Shown piece after piece: positions 1 to 8,126 of a stretch of DNA of 36,734 bases (positions are counted from its first letter, which is position 1; the number at the start of each line of letters is the position of its first letter). The notes beneath the pieces were generated by a model. The model had not been told where the DNA came from, ran no database searches, and saw only the letters and a list, made by a program, of their open reading frames with translations. The stretch is taken from assembly GCA_902384795.1 (NCBI GenBank), contig CABMDC010000005.1:1-36734 (forward strand). The letters run 5' to 3'. Source of the stretch: Candidatus Gugararchaeum adminiculabundum (lineage in GTDB: Archaea > Micrarchaeota > Micrarchaeia > Burarchaeales > Gugararchaeaceae). Made by a program: the position numbers and the translations under genes.

Positions 1-2
1 CA

Positions 3-563
3 AAGCTAAAAACTACTCCAGCTCCAAAGCAAAAACCCACCCCTACTCCGCCTACTAACATCCACAAGTCCGGGCCTACGAAAACTCACCACGGCCCCGC
101 GAAAACCAAGCACACTCCCAAACCCCAGCCAAAGCCGCAACCCGCGCCCCAACCAAAACCGGTCCAGGTGCCAAAAACCCCTCTCCAGGCACCGGTTCAG
201 GCTCCTCCGCATGCGACGGAAACTACCCCTTTCCAGCTTAACAACCCCCCTGTCATAGCCGCAGAACGCCTTGAAGAGCTAGGCAAAAAATTCATCGAAG
301 CGCGCAGCGCCTGCGAGCAGAATGGTAACACCAAGCTGCTTGAGAATTTGAAACAGGAATTAATCTCCGCCCGCCAGGACGCGTTCATCAAGATTGGGAA
401 GATTGCAGACAAGCAGGTTCCCAGCGATCCCAATTCGGCAACCAGCACCCGGTCCTATATTCCTTCGGCCGCCGATTCCTCGGCGCTGTTTTATCTCGGG
501 AACATGCAACTGCAGGTTGAAGAACTGCTCATCGAGGCTCAAAACGCGCAATCAGGGCAATAG
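3..563 (+). CDS. Pro/Lys-rich protein, C-terminal part (cut by window edge)
   Basis: The frame is open from the first bases, so the gene begins upstream of the window. A GTG at 168 could serve as a start, but the open, compositionally similar sequence before it argues against this. The first 75 or so visible residues are a low-complexity linker of Pro, Lys, Gln and Thr (repeated KP, PQP and PTP), as in extended surface or periplasm-spanning linkers. A predicted helical domain of about 95 residues follows (RLEELGKKFIEARSA onward). This tail resembles in pattern the C-terminus of the next gene (603-3170): a helix ending in AR, a central NLKQEL helix, an IGKIADK segment, a short SYIP-type turn and a last helix. 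No family is recognised. Reading it as a paralogue of the next gene's tail is inference by eye. Confidence 0.75.
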   Translation, partial: KLKTTPAPKQKPTPTPPTNIHKSGPTKTHHGPAKTKHTPKPQPKPQPAPQPKPVQVPKTPLQAPVQAPPHATETTPFQLNNPPVIAAERLEELGKKFIEARSACEQNGNTKLLENLKQELISARQDAFIKIGKIADKQVPSDPNSATSTRSYIPSAADSSALFYLGNMQLQVEELLIEAQNAQSGQ

Positions 564-572
564 CCGCGAACC

Positions 573-580
573 TATTTAAA
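573..580 (+). promoter_or_regulatory. TATA-like box before the coiled-coil gene
   Basis: TATTTAAA ends 22 nt before the GTG at 603, and no Shine-Dalgarno sequence lies in front of that GTG. This fits a leaderless archaeal transcript and suggests the gene has its own promoter despite the short 39-nt gap to the previous stop. Confidence 0.5.
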
Positions 581-602
581 CATCCAAAGCGAAATATATT
601 CG

Positions 603-3170
603 GTGGATTTGTTGGCATCTTCTGAAGCTACAAAGGCGAAAAAAGCACAGCCGGAGCAGCAAGATCCCTTCGTAATCCTCGCCCCGCAGATGGACCTTCC
701 GCGCCGCGAGACCATCGTGCCCTCAAAAGTTGACACTCCTCCAGAAAAACTATCTGCCCTTCATTCCCGCAAGATCCTTCCCACCTCCACCGCACTTACG
801 GTGGTTGACGACAAGGGAAATATTTCCAAGGTAAACGTCCCGTCCTCCTCCACATTCGCGCTTCCAAAGGAAAATCTCAACCAGCTTGCTGAAAAGGCAA
901 AAAAGCGCAAAAAGTTTGACATCGAATCCTATCGCCCTGATTTGGAAAAAGCATGGTCCGGCCTGCAGCTCGCGCTCCGCCAATATGCGAACGAGCGAAA
1001 CGGGGCGCTGAAGCAGGAGAAACAGCGCGAGGAGGAAAATGCGCGGGCGCTCGAGGCCGCGTCCAGCCTCAAGGCAGGCGAACAGGCGAAAAAATTCGTG
1101 CATTTCCTAAGTTCGGCACTGGCCTCGCTGGATATCGATGCCCGGGTGAACCACAAGAAATTCCTTGATGCGCAGAAAATCAGGCTTGACAAAATAAAGG
1201 ACAAGAGGGAGCGCGAGGACGCGGCAAAAACCCTGAAGCTCAGGCAGGAGCAGGATGCGCAGGCAGCCGCGCTTGCGGCAAAGCAGGCCGAGGAGAAGCG
1301 CGCAGAAGCAGAGCGTATTTTCATTTTCTCGGTGCAGAACTTCGCCGCATCCTGGAAGCTCGCAGGGGAAACGGCAGGAAAGAAATCGGAAACAATCAGC
1401 GGGCACAACAAAAAAGCCCGCACAGACAAAATGCGCGCAGCTGCAAAAGCGCAGCTCGCCAGGGATTTAATTCTTATGCACGACAGCCTCAACCTCTGGC
1501 TCCAGAAATCAGTTGTGGAAGCCGCCTTCAAGAAGCAGTTCGAAGCCAACCTGCTCAATTTCATGCTCACGGCAAAAATTGAAAGCGATGTAAAAAGCGG
1601 AAGCAATACGGTCATTTTCTGGGAAGCGCTCGCAAAAAGCCCGGCAGTCCAGGCTGCGCAGGCGAAGCACGTGGCAGGCATCCAGGCGCTAAAGGACCAT
1701 CGGGCGGCCGAGGCAAAGGCAACGGAGGAAGCGAAAAAAGAGGCTGCATTCAGGCAGAAAGGAATCCAGTTCGGCAATTATCTCGGGTCAGTTTTAACCA
1801 AGGTGGAATCTACAACGCGCGCCAATTCCATCCGCATAGCCAAGGACAATGCAAAGATACGCGCGGCAAACGAGGAGAGGAAGAAGCTCGCAGCAGAGCA
1901 GAAGAAAATCGGGGAGCAGAAGCTCGCAGAGCAAAAAGCGGCAGAAGAGGAAAAGAAAAGGCTTGCTGAGCAGGAAAAGAAAGCCGCAGTTTTCATAGCC
2001 GATGTTGCAAGAGTAACCGACAAGCAGATGGCCGATCTGAAAGCGCGCCTCGAAGACAGGAAAAAGCGCGCAGACGTGGCAAAGAACGAGGCGTTCAAAG
2101 CGGAAATCAAGCGTGCTGCTTCCGCCTGGTCCGAAGCCGCAGAAGCCCAGCGGCAAAAATCCACCGCCATCCGCGAAAGCAACAAAGGCGCAAGGCAGGC
2201 AAGGCTCGCTGCGCGCAATCTTGCAAAAGCCTGGGAATCCGCCTGGGAAAAAGCAGCTGAAAAATCAATTGAAATAAGCGGCCGGAACGCCAAAGCAAAA
2301 GAACGAACTGCAAAAGCACGATTGGTGCGCGAGAAGGCGGAAGCAGACGCGGCAGCCCTCCTAAAACAGAAGGGAATAGATTTTGGAAACAATATGCGCT
2401 CCAAACTTTCAACCGTTGAATCTTCCGTGCGCTCCATCCATTCGGCGCATATAACCCAAGAGAAAAATAATGCAAAGCTGCGCGCAGACAAAGAAGCGAA
2501 GGAGAAGCTCGCAGCAGAGCAAAAGAAAATCGAGGAGCAAAAGCTGGCGGGGCAGAAAGCAAAAGAGGCGGCAGAGGCAAAGGCAGCAAAGGAAGCAGAG
2601 GCAAAGATGATTACCAAGTTAGGCAAAACAGCAGCTTCAGGCCTTGATGCATTCAACAAAAGCGTAGATGCCAACAGAAAGGATATTTCAGATCGCAAGA
2701 TTGCAAGAGAAAAAGCAGCAGAAATCAAGAGGCAGGAAGCCGAAGCAAGGGCAACGGAAGAGGCCGAGCGCGCCAGGCAGGAGGAAATCCAGGCGGCCGA
2801 AGCAAGAAAAATTTCAGAGCAATCCAGCGAGCCTGTCAATTTCTTCGAACTATACAAAAACGCCCACTACCTGAACGAGAAAATTTCCATCGCCAGGGAC
2901 CAGTACGGCCAGTCTGGCGACGATTCAATTTTCAGGGCCATTTACAAAGACCTCCTTGACAATCAGAAAAAGATTTTTGACGAAGTCGGCCGCAAGGTAA
3001 ATTCAGGCGAAATCCCCTCCAAAATCAATCCCAACAAGCCGCTTGAAAGGTCATTCGATATCCCCGCAGGTGAAACCGCCCGCATGCAGTCCATGGCCCG
3101 CGCGCTTCTGCTGGTGCTGGAAGAATACGAAAACACAACCGGCAAAAAGCTGAAGTCAAGCTACTACTAG
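603..3170 (+). CDS. large repetitive coiled-coil protein (855 aa)
   Basis: An Ala/Lys/Glu/Gln-rich protein, almost wholly predicted helix, with no signal peptide or membrane segment. It is internally repetitive. Modules of roughly 35 residues with an aromatic/hydrophobic start, a Lys/Ala-rich body and an AEQKKI(G/E)EQKLA heptad tail recur near residues 164, 238, 384, 463, 497, 590 and 674. The blocks beginning KGIQFGNYLGS (about 384) and KGIDFGNNMRS (about 590) are clearly related and about 206 residues apart. The last ~115 residues (from PVNFFELYKN) form a separate domain resembling the tail of the preceding gene, with SFDIPAG and LLVLEEYE as landmarks. The GTG start sits 22 nt after a TATA-like box. 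No family is recognised. A structural, filament-like or surface/cytoskeletal role is possible but only inferred. Biased composition makes simple coiled-coil matches unreliable. Confidence 0.85.
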   Translation: MDLLASSEATKAKKAQPEQQDPFVILAPQMDLPRRETIVPSKVDTPPEKLSALHSRKILPTSTALTVVDDKGNISKVNVPSSSTFALPKENLNQLAEKAKKRKKFDIESYRPDLEKAWSGLQLALRQYANERNGALKQEKQREEENARALEAASSLKAGEQAKKFVHFLSSALASLDIDARVNHKKFLDAQKIRLDKIKDKREREDAAKTLKLRQEQDAQAAALAAKQAEEKRAEAERIFIFSVQNFAASWKLAGETAGKKSETISGHNKKARTDKMRAAAKAQLARDLILMHDSLNLWLQKSVVEAAFKKQFEANLLNFMLTAKIESDVKSGSNTVIFWEALAKSPAVQAAQAKHVAGIQALKDHRAAEAKATEEAKKEAAFRQKGIQFGNYLGSVLTKVESTTRANSIRIAKDNAKIRAANEERKKLAAEQKKIGEQKLAEQKAAEEEKKRLAEQEKKAAVFIADVARVTDKQMADLKARLEDRKKRADVAKNEAFKAEIKRAASAWSEAAEAQRQKSTAIRESNKGARQARLAARNLAKAWESAWEKAAEKSIEISGRNAKAKERTAKARLVREKAEADAAALLKQKGIDFGNNMRSKLSTVESSVRSIHSAHITQEKNNAKLRADKEAKEKLAAEQKKIEEQKLAGQKAKEAAEAKAAKEAEAKMITKLGKTAASGLDAFNKSVDANRKDISDRKIAREKAAEIKRQEAEARATEEAERARQEEIQAAEARKISEQSSEPVNFFELYKNAHYLNEKISIARDQYGQSGDDSIFRAIYKDLLDNQKKIFDEVGRKVNSGEIPSKINPNKPLERSFDIPAGETARMQSMARALLLVLEEYENTTGKKLKSSYY

Positions 3171-3676
3171 CCCACTTCAATCCTGAAGCACATGACTCCG
3201 GCATCCCTGTGCCCGCTCGCCCCGCCTGTCAAATTATAGACGAATTCAATCGGTATGTTGCTCTTGGTATCCCCGACCGCCCCGGCAAGGCTTGCAACGG
3301 TTCCTGTGAAATTCACTTCCCCCCCAACAGCAATCGTTCTCGGAAGCGAAGGGCTCAGTCCGGTGGGCGCAAACCCGTTGATTTTCACCGAACTCAGGGC
3401 AATGCTCGCCTCCTCATTATTTTTCACAGTCATATAAACGGCCCCGCTCGAGAGAAATTTAATAGCGGTGATTCTCACGGTGTTCAGCTGCATTACCTCA
3501 TTCTTGCTGCACGAATAGGTGCTCAGCTTGAAAAATCCGGCATTCCACATTCCCACCACCACAAGTATCAAAATAAGCAAAACCCAGCCATAGGTGACAA
3601 TATACTCAATTGAACTCTGTCCTCTCTTCATTTTGTGCATCTCATTCATTCTGCCACTTCCGCTTTTCCCATTCAT
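3167..3676 (-). CDS. pilin-like protein with class III signal peptide
   Basis: The N-terminus carries the archaeal prepilin signature: a basic stretch (MHKMKRG), then QSSIEY and a hydrophobic helix of about 22 residues. The expected prepilin peptidase cut is between Gly and Gln of KRGQSSIEY. The mature part, about 140 residues, looks beta-rich and ends with a Cys near the C-terminus (VMCFRIEV). It is the last gene of the pilus locus: its ATG directly follows the TAG of the TadC-type gene upstream, so it is surely co-transcribed. A start at an internal ATG (MNEMHKM or MHKMKRG) is possible, since the first residues precede the signal peptide. The specific role (major or minor subunit) cannot be told; its position next to the platform genes is unlike the other five pilin-like genes, which form a separate block. 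Confidence 0.85.
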   Translation of the reverse strand: MNGKSGSGRMNEMHKMKRGQSSIEYIVTYGWVLLILILVVVGMWNAGFFKLSTYSCSKNEVMQLNTVRITAIKFLSSGAVYMTVKNNEEASIALSSVKINGFAPTGLSPSLPRTIAVGGEVNFTGTVASLAGAVGDTKSNIPIEFVYNLTGGASGHRDAGVMCFRIEVG

Positions 3677-4756
3677 CTATCTCACCAAAATTCCTGCAAA
3701 CATCCCGGCCAGCGCATTCTTGGCAACAAAATAAACCACTATGGTAATGACCATGAAAATCGGTATCATTTTCGCATTGCGCGTCAATGTCCCGTCCCTT
3801 ATCTGGTTGATTATCAGGGCGCTGAACAATGCCGTCACTCCCAGGCTCACAAGCGCAAAAAGCTCCATCTCGCTCCCGGTGAGCGGCGGCTTTCCCTTTC
3901 CCACTCCCTTCAAAATATCGCCGCTCAGCCCGCCAGACCCGACTCCGACCGGAGTATCTCCCAGGTCCGCCCCTCCTGTCTGGCTTGCCAGCTCGGCGCT
4001 CACCCCGGAATAGAAAACCGAAACAGCGAACAGCGCAGGCGCCGCAATCAGCGAGCTGAAGGTAATCAGCACCACATACATCATGGTGGCGTTGGCGATT
4101 TCTCGCTTGAGCGCGTTCATATTCTGGATCTCCTTGGAAACCTCATTAAGCAGTTCCGCCATTTCCCCTCCCAGCGCGTCGCCCTCCACCAACAATTTAA
4201 TCGCCCTGGCAAAGCTTGCGGATTTTACCCGGTCCGCCATTTCATTCAACGCATTCGCAAACGGCATGCCTCCGAAGCTTTTGCTTGAGACCCTTTTTAC
4301 CTCGTCCCCAAAAGGCCCGAACTCCGGTTTCGCACTCGTCAGAATCGCCCTTTCAAAAGTCATCCCCGCCCTCATGTTCGCGCTTATCATCTCCATGGCG
4401 TCCGGGAGCACCTCGTCAATTTTCCTCGCCCTGTCCTCCGCGGCCTTGAGCAGGAACATGAAGAAAATGCCGAATGAAATCAGCATGGTTATCGCTATTA
4501 TGAGGATTTTTTCCAGCAGCAGGACCGTTTCCACGTCCAGGAAAACGTTCCCCAGCGAAATGGTCTGCGGAATGACAATCAGCCTTCCGGAAACTACGAA
4601 TATGGCGATGCTTATCACCAGCGAGCACCAGAAGGCCACGCCTATGAAATGCTTTGCAGGAAGCTGAAGGTCGGCTTGCATTGCCAGTCTTTCAATCCTC
4701 TTGACAATCTTGTCAGGGAACAAATCCCCGGTAGTTACAAAGATTTTTTCAATCAT
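3677..4756 (-). CDS. TadC/FlaJ-type pilus platform membrane protein (second of pair)
   Basis: A 359-residue membrane protein with a type II secretion F-like cytoplasmic domain at about 118-215. That domain holds the usual Leu-Pro-Asp-Ala opening (LPDAMEMISANMRAGMTFE) and a conserved Gly-rich helix (GDALGGEMAELL). Hydrophobic segments lie near 37-60, 86-107, 225-248, 300-320 and 332-357. Such proteins form the inner-membrane platform on which the secretion ATPase drives pilin assembly. The ATG directly follows the stop of the previous TadC-type gene, so the two are translationally linked. Having two adjacent one-domain platform genes rather than one two-domain FlaJ resembles the TadB/TadC arrangement. 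Assignment to this superfamily is firm; the exact appendage built is not known. Confidence 0.9.
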   Translation of the reverse strand: MIEKIFVTTGDLFPDKIVKRIERLAMQADLQLPAKHFIGVAFWCSLVISIAIFVVSGRLIVIPQTISLGNVFLDVETVLLLEKILIIAITMLISFGIFFMFLLKAAEDRARKIDEVLPDAMEMISANMRAGMTFERAILTSAKPEFGPFGDEVKRVSSKSFGGMPFANALNEMADRVKSASFARAIKLLVEGDALGGEMAELLNEVSKEIQNMNALKREIANATMMYVVLITFSSLIAAPALFAVSVFYSGVSAELASQTGGADLGDTPVGVGSGGLSGDILKGVGKGKPPLTGSEMELFALVSLGVTALFSALIINQIRDGTLTRNAKMIPIFMVITIVVYFVAKNALAGMFAGILVR

Positions 4757-5623
4757 CTATTCCACCGACGGCCTCTTGCTTGATACGAACCCCAGGAAAA
4801 ACAGCTGGAAACCCGCCAGCCCGAAAAGCGCGATGGGGAAGAAAATTTTCGGAATCGGGATGTTCACAAATGAAAGCATGACATTCATCAGGCTAATCCC
4901 CAGCGAAGGAAGCACAATGGCGAACATCATGTACATCATTATGAACGGGTTCAGTTCCGCCCCGTATTTCTTGATGTCGCTCATCCTCTCCTGGGTCATG
5001 TTGTCCACCAGTTCCTTGAGCGTGTTCGCAATGTCCGATCCCACCACCAGCGAGTTGGAAATCTGCCACACCACCCTCCTGAACCTGGCGCTCGGGTTCC
5101 TGGAGCTCGCCTGGTTCAGCGCATTCGTTTCCGGGATCCCCACCTCGATGGATTTGGTGATTTTTGCGAACTCCTCGGAAACTCCGCCGTATCCCCTGCC
5201 GATGCTTTTCATCCCCTCAAAAAGCGTGACCCCGGACTTCACTTCTATGTACATCTGCCTGATCGCCGGAATCAAATGGTCATCGATTTGGCGGATTCTT
5301 TTTTTTGCCTTCGCGGCAGGGTGCATCATTCCCATGCTGAAGGAAAAAACCGCAATCAGCGTTGCCAATGCCGCTGCAAACAGCGGATCCAGCGTTCCGT
5401 TTACTTTGGTAAGCAGGAGTATCAGCGCAGCGATGACAAAGAAATTTATGATCGTGGCAGTGATCACCCCTGTGCAGTACTCCTCTGGCTTGTAGCTCAT
5501 GTTCGCCTGCACCAGGTTGACCCTCAAATAGGGGAAGGAGTTGCTCACCCTTTTTCCCAGGCCCTTGAACCTTTTGCCAAAGCTCATGAGCGCAGGTTCA
5601 GGCAAAAGAGAAAACGGAATCAT
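4757..5623 (-). CDS. TadC/FlaJ-type pilus platform membrane protein (first of pair)
   Basis: A 288-residue membrane protein with the type II secretion F-like domain at about 112-205 (IPAIRQMYIEVKSGVTLFEG, later SLVVGSDIANTLKELV). Hydrophobic helices lie near 52-73, 79-99, 227-253 and 260-280. It sits 5 bp after the ATPase gene and is followed without a gap by the second platform gene. Together they would form the membrane platform partnering the ATPase. It is shorter than its neighbour, with a basic N-terminal cytoplasmic stretch (GKRFKGLGKRV). A start at the internal MSFGKRF cannot be excluded; the ATG at 5623 is used because it fits the tight spacing. Confidence 0.88.
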   Translation of the reverse strand: MIPFSLLPEPALMSFGKRFKGLGKRVSNSFPYLRVNLVQANMSYKPEEYCTGVITATIINFFVIAALILLLTKVNGTLDPLFAAALATLIAVFSFSMGMMHPAAKAKKRIRQIDDHLIPAIRQMYIEVKSGVTLFEGMKSIGRGYGGVSEEFAKITKSIEVGIPETNALNQASSRNPSARFRRVVWQISNSLVVGSDIANTLKELVDNMTQERMSDIKKYGAELNPFIMMYMMFAIVLPSLGISLMNVMLSFVNIPIPKIFFPIALFGLAGFQLFFLGFVSSKRPSVE

Positions 5624-5628
5624 AATCC

Positions 5629-7149
5629 CTAGCCCCCGGTCTTCATCCTGTAAAGCTCCTCAGGATTTCCCTTTCGTTTTACTATCTCCAGCACTTTTTC
5701 CCTGTTCCTATAGTAATTCGCAACTATTCTCCCGATATCATCGGTTTCCGTGATCTTTCTGTCCAGCATGTACTGCAGTATCATCTGCTTTTCTTTCAGG
5801 TCTGCCTGCATCATCTTCTCATCCATCCCAGCGTACATCTTTAGCTGGGTGAGCAGCCTCACGGGCTCGCTGATTTTTTCCAGCACATCGGTCGCCGGGT
5901 TCCAGCGGTAAATAACGTTTACTTTCACGGTCCCGTCCTCATTGGGAATCACTTCGGCAACTTCGAACGTCCTCCTTCTTCCGCTTCTCCTGTCCCTGTA
6001 CTGCACGACTATGAGATGCAGCGCCCCGAGCACCGACTCGGGCAATTCGATTGGCGGATTTATCAGCCTCCTCCTCACCTGCTCGGCGCTGTCCGCGTGC
6101 ACGGTCGCATAGACCGCGTGCCCGGTATGCATCGCCTCGAACAGCACCTCGGCCTCCATGGCTCTCCTGATTTCCCCGACCACAATCCTGTCAGGCCTCA
6201 TGCGCAGCGAGTTCACCACCAAGTCCAGCATTGTAATTTCTCCTTTCCCTTCGGGGTTAGGCGGCCTTGTGAGCAGTGGGGTCCAGTGCAGGAAATCCGG
6301 CATGAACAATTCCCTTGTGTCCTCAATGGAAATCACCCTCTGGTTTGGGGGAGTGAAAATAAGCATGGCATTCAGGATGCTGGTCTTTCCGCTTGCGGTT
6401 CCTCCGCTCACCAGCGCGTTCAATTCATACTGCATGCACAGCCACACCAGCGCAGCGACCTCCAGGCTGACAGTTTTTATTTTCGGGTCAAGCTGCTTTA
6501 TGATGGTCCACGGGTTCTTGGCAAATTTCCTGATGGTAATGGAAATTCCTTTTGATGAAATCGGCGCCAGCGTTGCGTTCGCCCTGTCTCCCGAATTCAG
6601 CCGCGCATCCAGCAACGGGTTTAGCGTTGTGATTTGCCTTCCCACCCAGCGGCTGATAATCGAAGCATAATTCCTGGCCTGCGCTTCGCTCTCCAGATAC
6701 AAATTGGTCTCAAGCCAGCCCCACTTCTTGTGGTACACGCGCACCGGCTCTGCGGCAGAATTCACCACCACCTCTTCCAGGTTCTCGTCCGCAAGAAGCA
6801 GTTCCATCTCCCCGAGCCCGACGAGCTCGTGCACCAGTTTCCCGACCAGGATTTTCTTGGTGGCCTCGTTGACATCCCCGAGCTCCTCTTTCACCTGCTC
6901 CTCAGTTCTTTTGATGAAGGATTCGCGCGCATTCTGCAGCCCCTTTACATCGGAAATCGCGGCCGCGTCCACTTCCACGTTCTCAATGATTTTCCTCTTT
7001 ATCTGGTCCAGCACCAGCTCGGTCGCGGGCTGGAGCTTTATCTGCTTGAGCTCATAGGTGTCGGTAAACTTGTCCTCCCTGCGCATTATCCTTACTTCTG
7101 CAGGAACCCCGCTTGCCATGATTTTGTATTCATCCAATACTTCAACCAC
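5629..7149 (-). CDS. type II/IV secretion system ATPase (TadA/FlaI/VirB11-like)
   Basis: A 506-residue secretion NTPase that should power assembly of the pilus encoded around it. Walker A is GGTASGKTS near residue 249. The Asp box is IEDTREL, Walker B is RPDRIVVGEIR, and the His box is YATVHADS. The N-terminal domain ends with the linker GDRANATLAPIS typical of FlaI/TadA proteins. The long C-terminal tail after ~400 (LDRKITETDDIGRIVANYY) is also seen in archaeal pilus ATPases. The start is a GTG with GGGGTG upstream; an ATG ten codons in (MASGVPAE) is an alternative. The gene is followed after 5 bp by the two TadC-type genes, a standard ATPase-platform order. No archaellum-specific genes (flaH, flaG, flaF) are present here, which favours an adhesive-pilus or secretion role over motility. 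Confidence 0.93.
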   Translation of the reverse strand: MVEVLDEYKIMASGVPAEVRIMRREDKFTDTYELKQIKLQPATELVLDQIKRKIIENVEVDAAAISDVKGLQNARESFIKRTEEQVKEELGDVNEATKKILVGKLVHELVGLGEMELLLADENLEEVVVNSAAEPVRVYHKKWGWLETNLYLESEAQARNYASIISRWVGRQITTLNPLLDARLNSGDRANATLAPISSKGISITIRKFAKNPWTIIKQLDPKIKTVSLEVAALVWLCMQYELNALVSGGTASGKTSILNAMLIFTPPNQRVISIEDTRELFMPDFLHWTPLLTRPPNPEGKGEITMLDLVVNSLRMRPDRIVVGEIRRAMEAEVLFEAMHTGHAVYATVHADSAEQVRRRLINPPIELPESVLGALHLIVVQYRDRRSGRRRTFEVAEVIPNEDGTVKVNVIYRWNPATDVLEKISEPVRLLTQLKMYAGMDEKMMQADLKEKQMILQYMLDRKITETDDIGRIVANYYRNREKVLEIVKRKGNPEELYRMKTGG

Positions 7150-7175
7150 TCAAACACACCCCGAATAAAAACAAT

Positions 7176-8039
7176 TTATCTGCTCTCAAAGAAACTTTCC
7201 AGCTTTGTCCCGCTCTTTTCCCTTTTTGCAATCCTTTCTTCCAGCAGTGCAATCCTTTTCTTGAGTTTGTCCAGTTGCTCCTCAAATTCATGGGCATTTC
7301 CTGTAAGGTTTTCCAGGCTCCCCTCAATTTTTGTAATTTCCTTGAATACGCCGGCCACATGCTCCTTGGTAATCACCGGCTCGCCCTCAACCTGTTCATC
7401 CGCCCACTCCTGTTCCTTGCTTTCCAAATCGTCAAGCTTCGCGTCAATCTCCCTTATCATGTTGCTTATCTCCCTTTCAGTTGTAAGGAACTGGCTGCTC
7501 ATCCCGCCAATTTCCGTTTCCATATCCACGAACATCTTCCGCGCAATCTCGTCCTTTTCTTTTTGCAGCCTTTCCTTCAGGTCAAGCCCCTTGCTTTCGA
7601 CAACGCTCTGCATCGGGTTGATGACCGAATAGCGCATTTTCACAAAGCCGTTCTTTTCCAGCAGCTCCAGCACTTTTTCCGCCTGCGCCCTTTCAATGAA
7701 AAGCGACTTGCAGATTTCCTCCACGGTCACCTTCTTCTTTGCCTGTATGAACTCCACCATGTCGTCCACCAGGGTTCTCGCGCTCCCGGAGTTTCCATGG
7801 CTTTCAATCGCCTTTCCGATAAGCTCCGCTGCTTCTTTCACTCCTTCGACCTTTTGCATCCTTTCAGCAATAGCCGTGAATTTTTTCTCCCTGAGCCATT
7901 TGGTGATTTTCTTGTGCTTTATGAAGTACTCGACATTTACCCTGTTCTCCTCGTCGCTCAGGTATTTGTAAAGGGCTTTCAGGAGCTCAACTCCCGCGAG
8001 TCCCCCCTCTCCCTCCAGCTCAAATTCGATTTCTACCAT
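7176..8039 (-). CDS. winged-helix and coiled-coil protein at the head of the pilus ATPase operon
   Basis: About 287 residues, no membrane segment. The N-terminal ~75 residues are acidic and helical. Residues ~95-160 read as a winged helix (VTVEEICKSLFIERAQAEKVLELLEKNGFVKMRY pattern: helix-turn-helix then a short wing). The remainder is a long coiled coil, with two Glu/Lys-rich helices separated by the segment VEGEPVITKEHV. I chose ATG 8039 because GGGGAAGG lies just before it; a TTG at 8057 is possible. A TATA-like box is at 8063-8070. It is the first gene of the ATPase/platform operon, so a cytosolic adaptor or regulator of the pilus machine is plausible. No known family is recognised with certainty; similarity to archaellum FlaC/E-like coiled-coil proteins is only a thought. 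Confidence 0.8.
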   Translation of the reverse strand: MVEIEFELEGEGGLAGVELLKALYKYLSDEENRVNVEYFIKHKKITKWLREKKFTAIAERMQKVEGVKEAAELIGKAIESHGNSGSARTLVDDMVEFIQAKKKVTVEEICKSLFIERAQAEKVLELLEKNGFVKMRYSVINPMQSVVESKGLDLKERLQKEKDEIARKMFVDMETEIGGMSSQFLTTEREISNMIREIDAKLDDLESKEQEWADEQVEGEPVITKEHVAGVFKEITKIEGSLENLTGNAHEFEEQLDKLKKRIALLEERIAKREKSGTKLESFFESR

Positions 8040-8062
8040 TAATCCTTCCCCTGTCAACTTGC

Positions 8063-8070
8063 TATTTATA
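8063..8070 (-). promoter_or_regulatory. TATA-like box of the pilus ATPase operon
   Basis: On the minus strand this reads TATAAATA, 23 nt before the ATG at 8039. It lies in the only sizeable gap (about 87 bp) of the pilus locus and suggests the ATPase/platform genes can be transcribed separately from the pilin block. Confidence 0.5.
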
Positions 8071-8126
8071 TCATTCTGTTCTCGTTAGCCTCTTAATAAT
8101 CGTTTCTGTTTCATTTCCACCTGCTT

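Noticed and set aside
929-2857. Long minus-strand open frames opposite the coiled-coil gene (282 and 359 residues)
   Set aside because: They are Ser/Ala/Phe-rich mirror images of an Ala/Lys/Glu-rich gene, with no ribosome site or fold. The plus-strand frame has repeats and a conserved tail.
4701-5495. Plus-strand open frame of 264 residues
   Set aside because: It lies opposite the TadC-type gene, whose membrane helices and type II secretion F domain are clear.
6634-7632. Plus-strand open frame of 332 residues
   Set aside because: It spans the opposite strand of the ATPase N-terminus and the winged-helix gene; composition is that of an antisense shadow.
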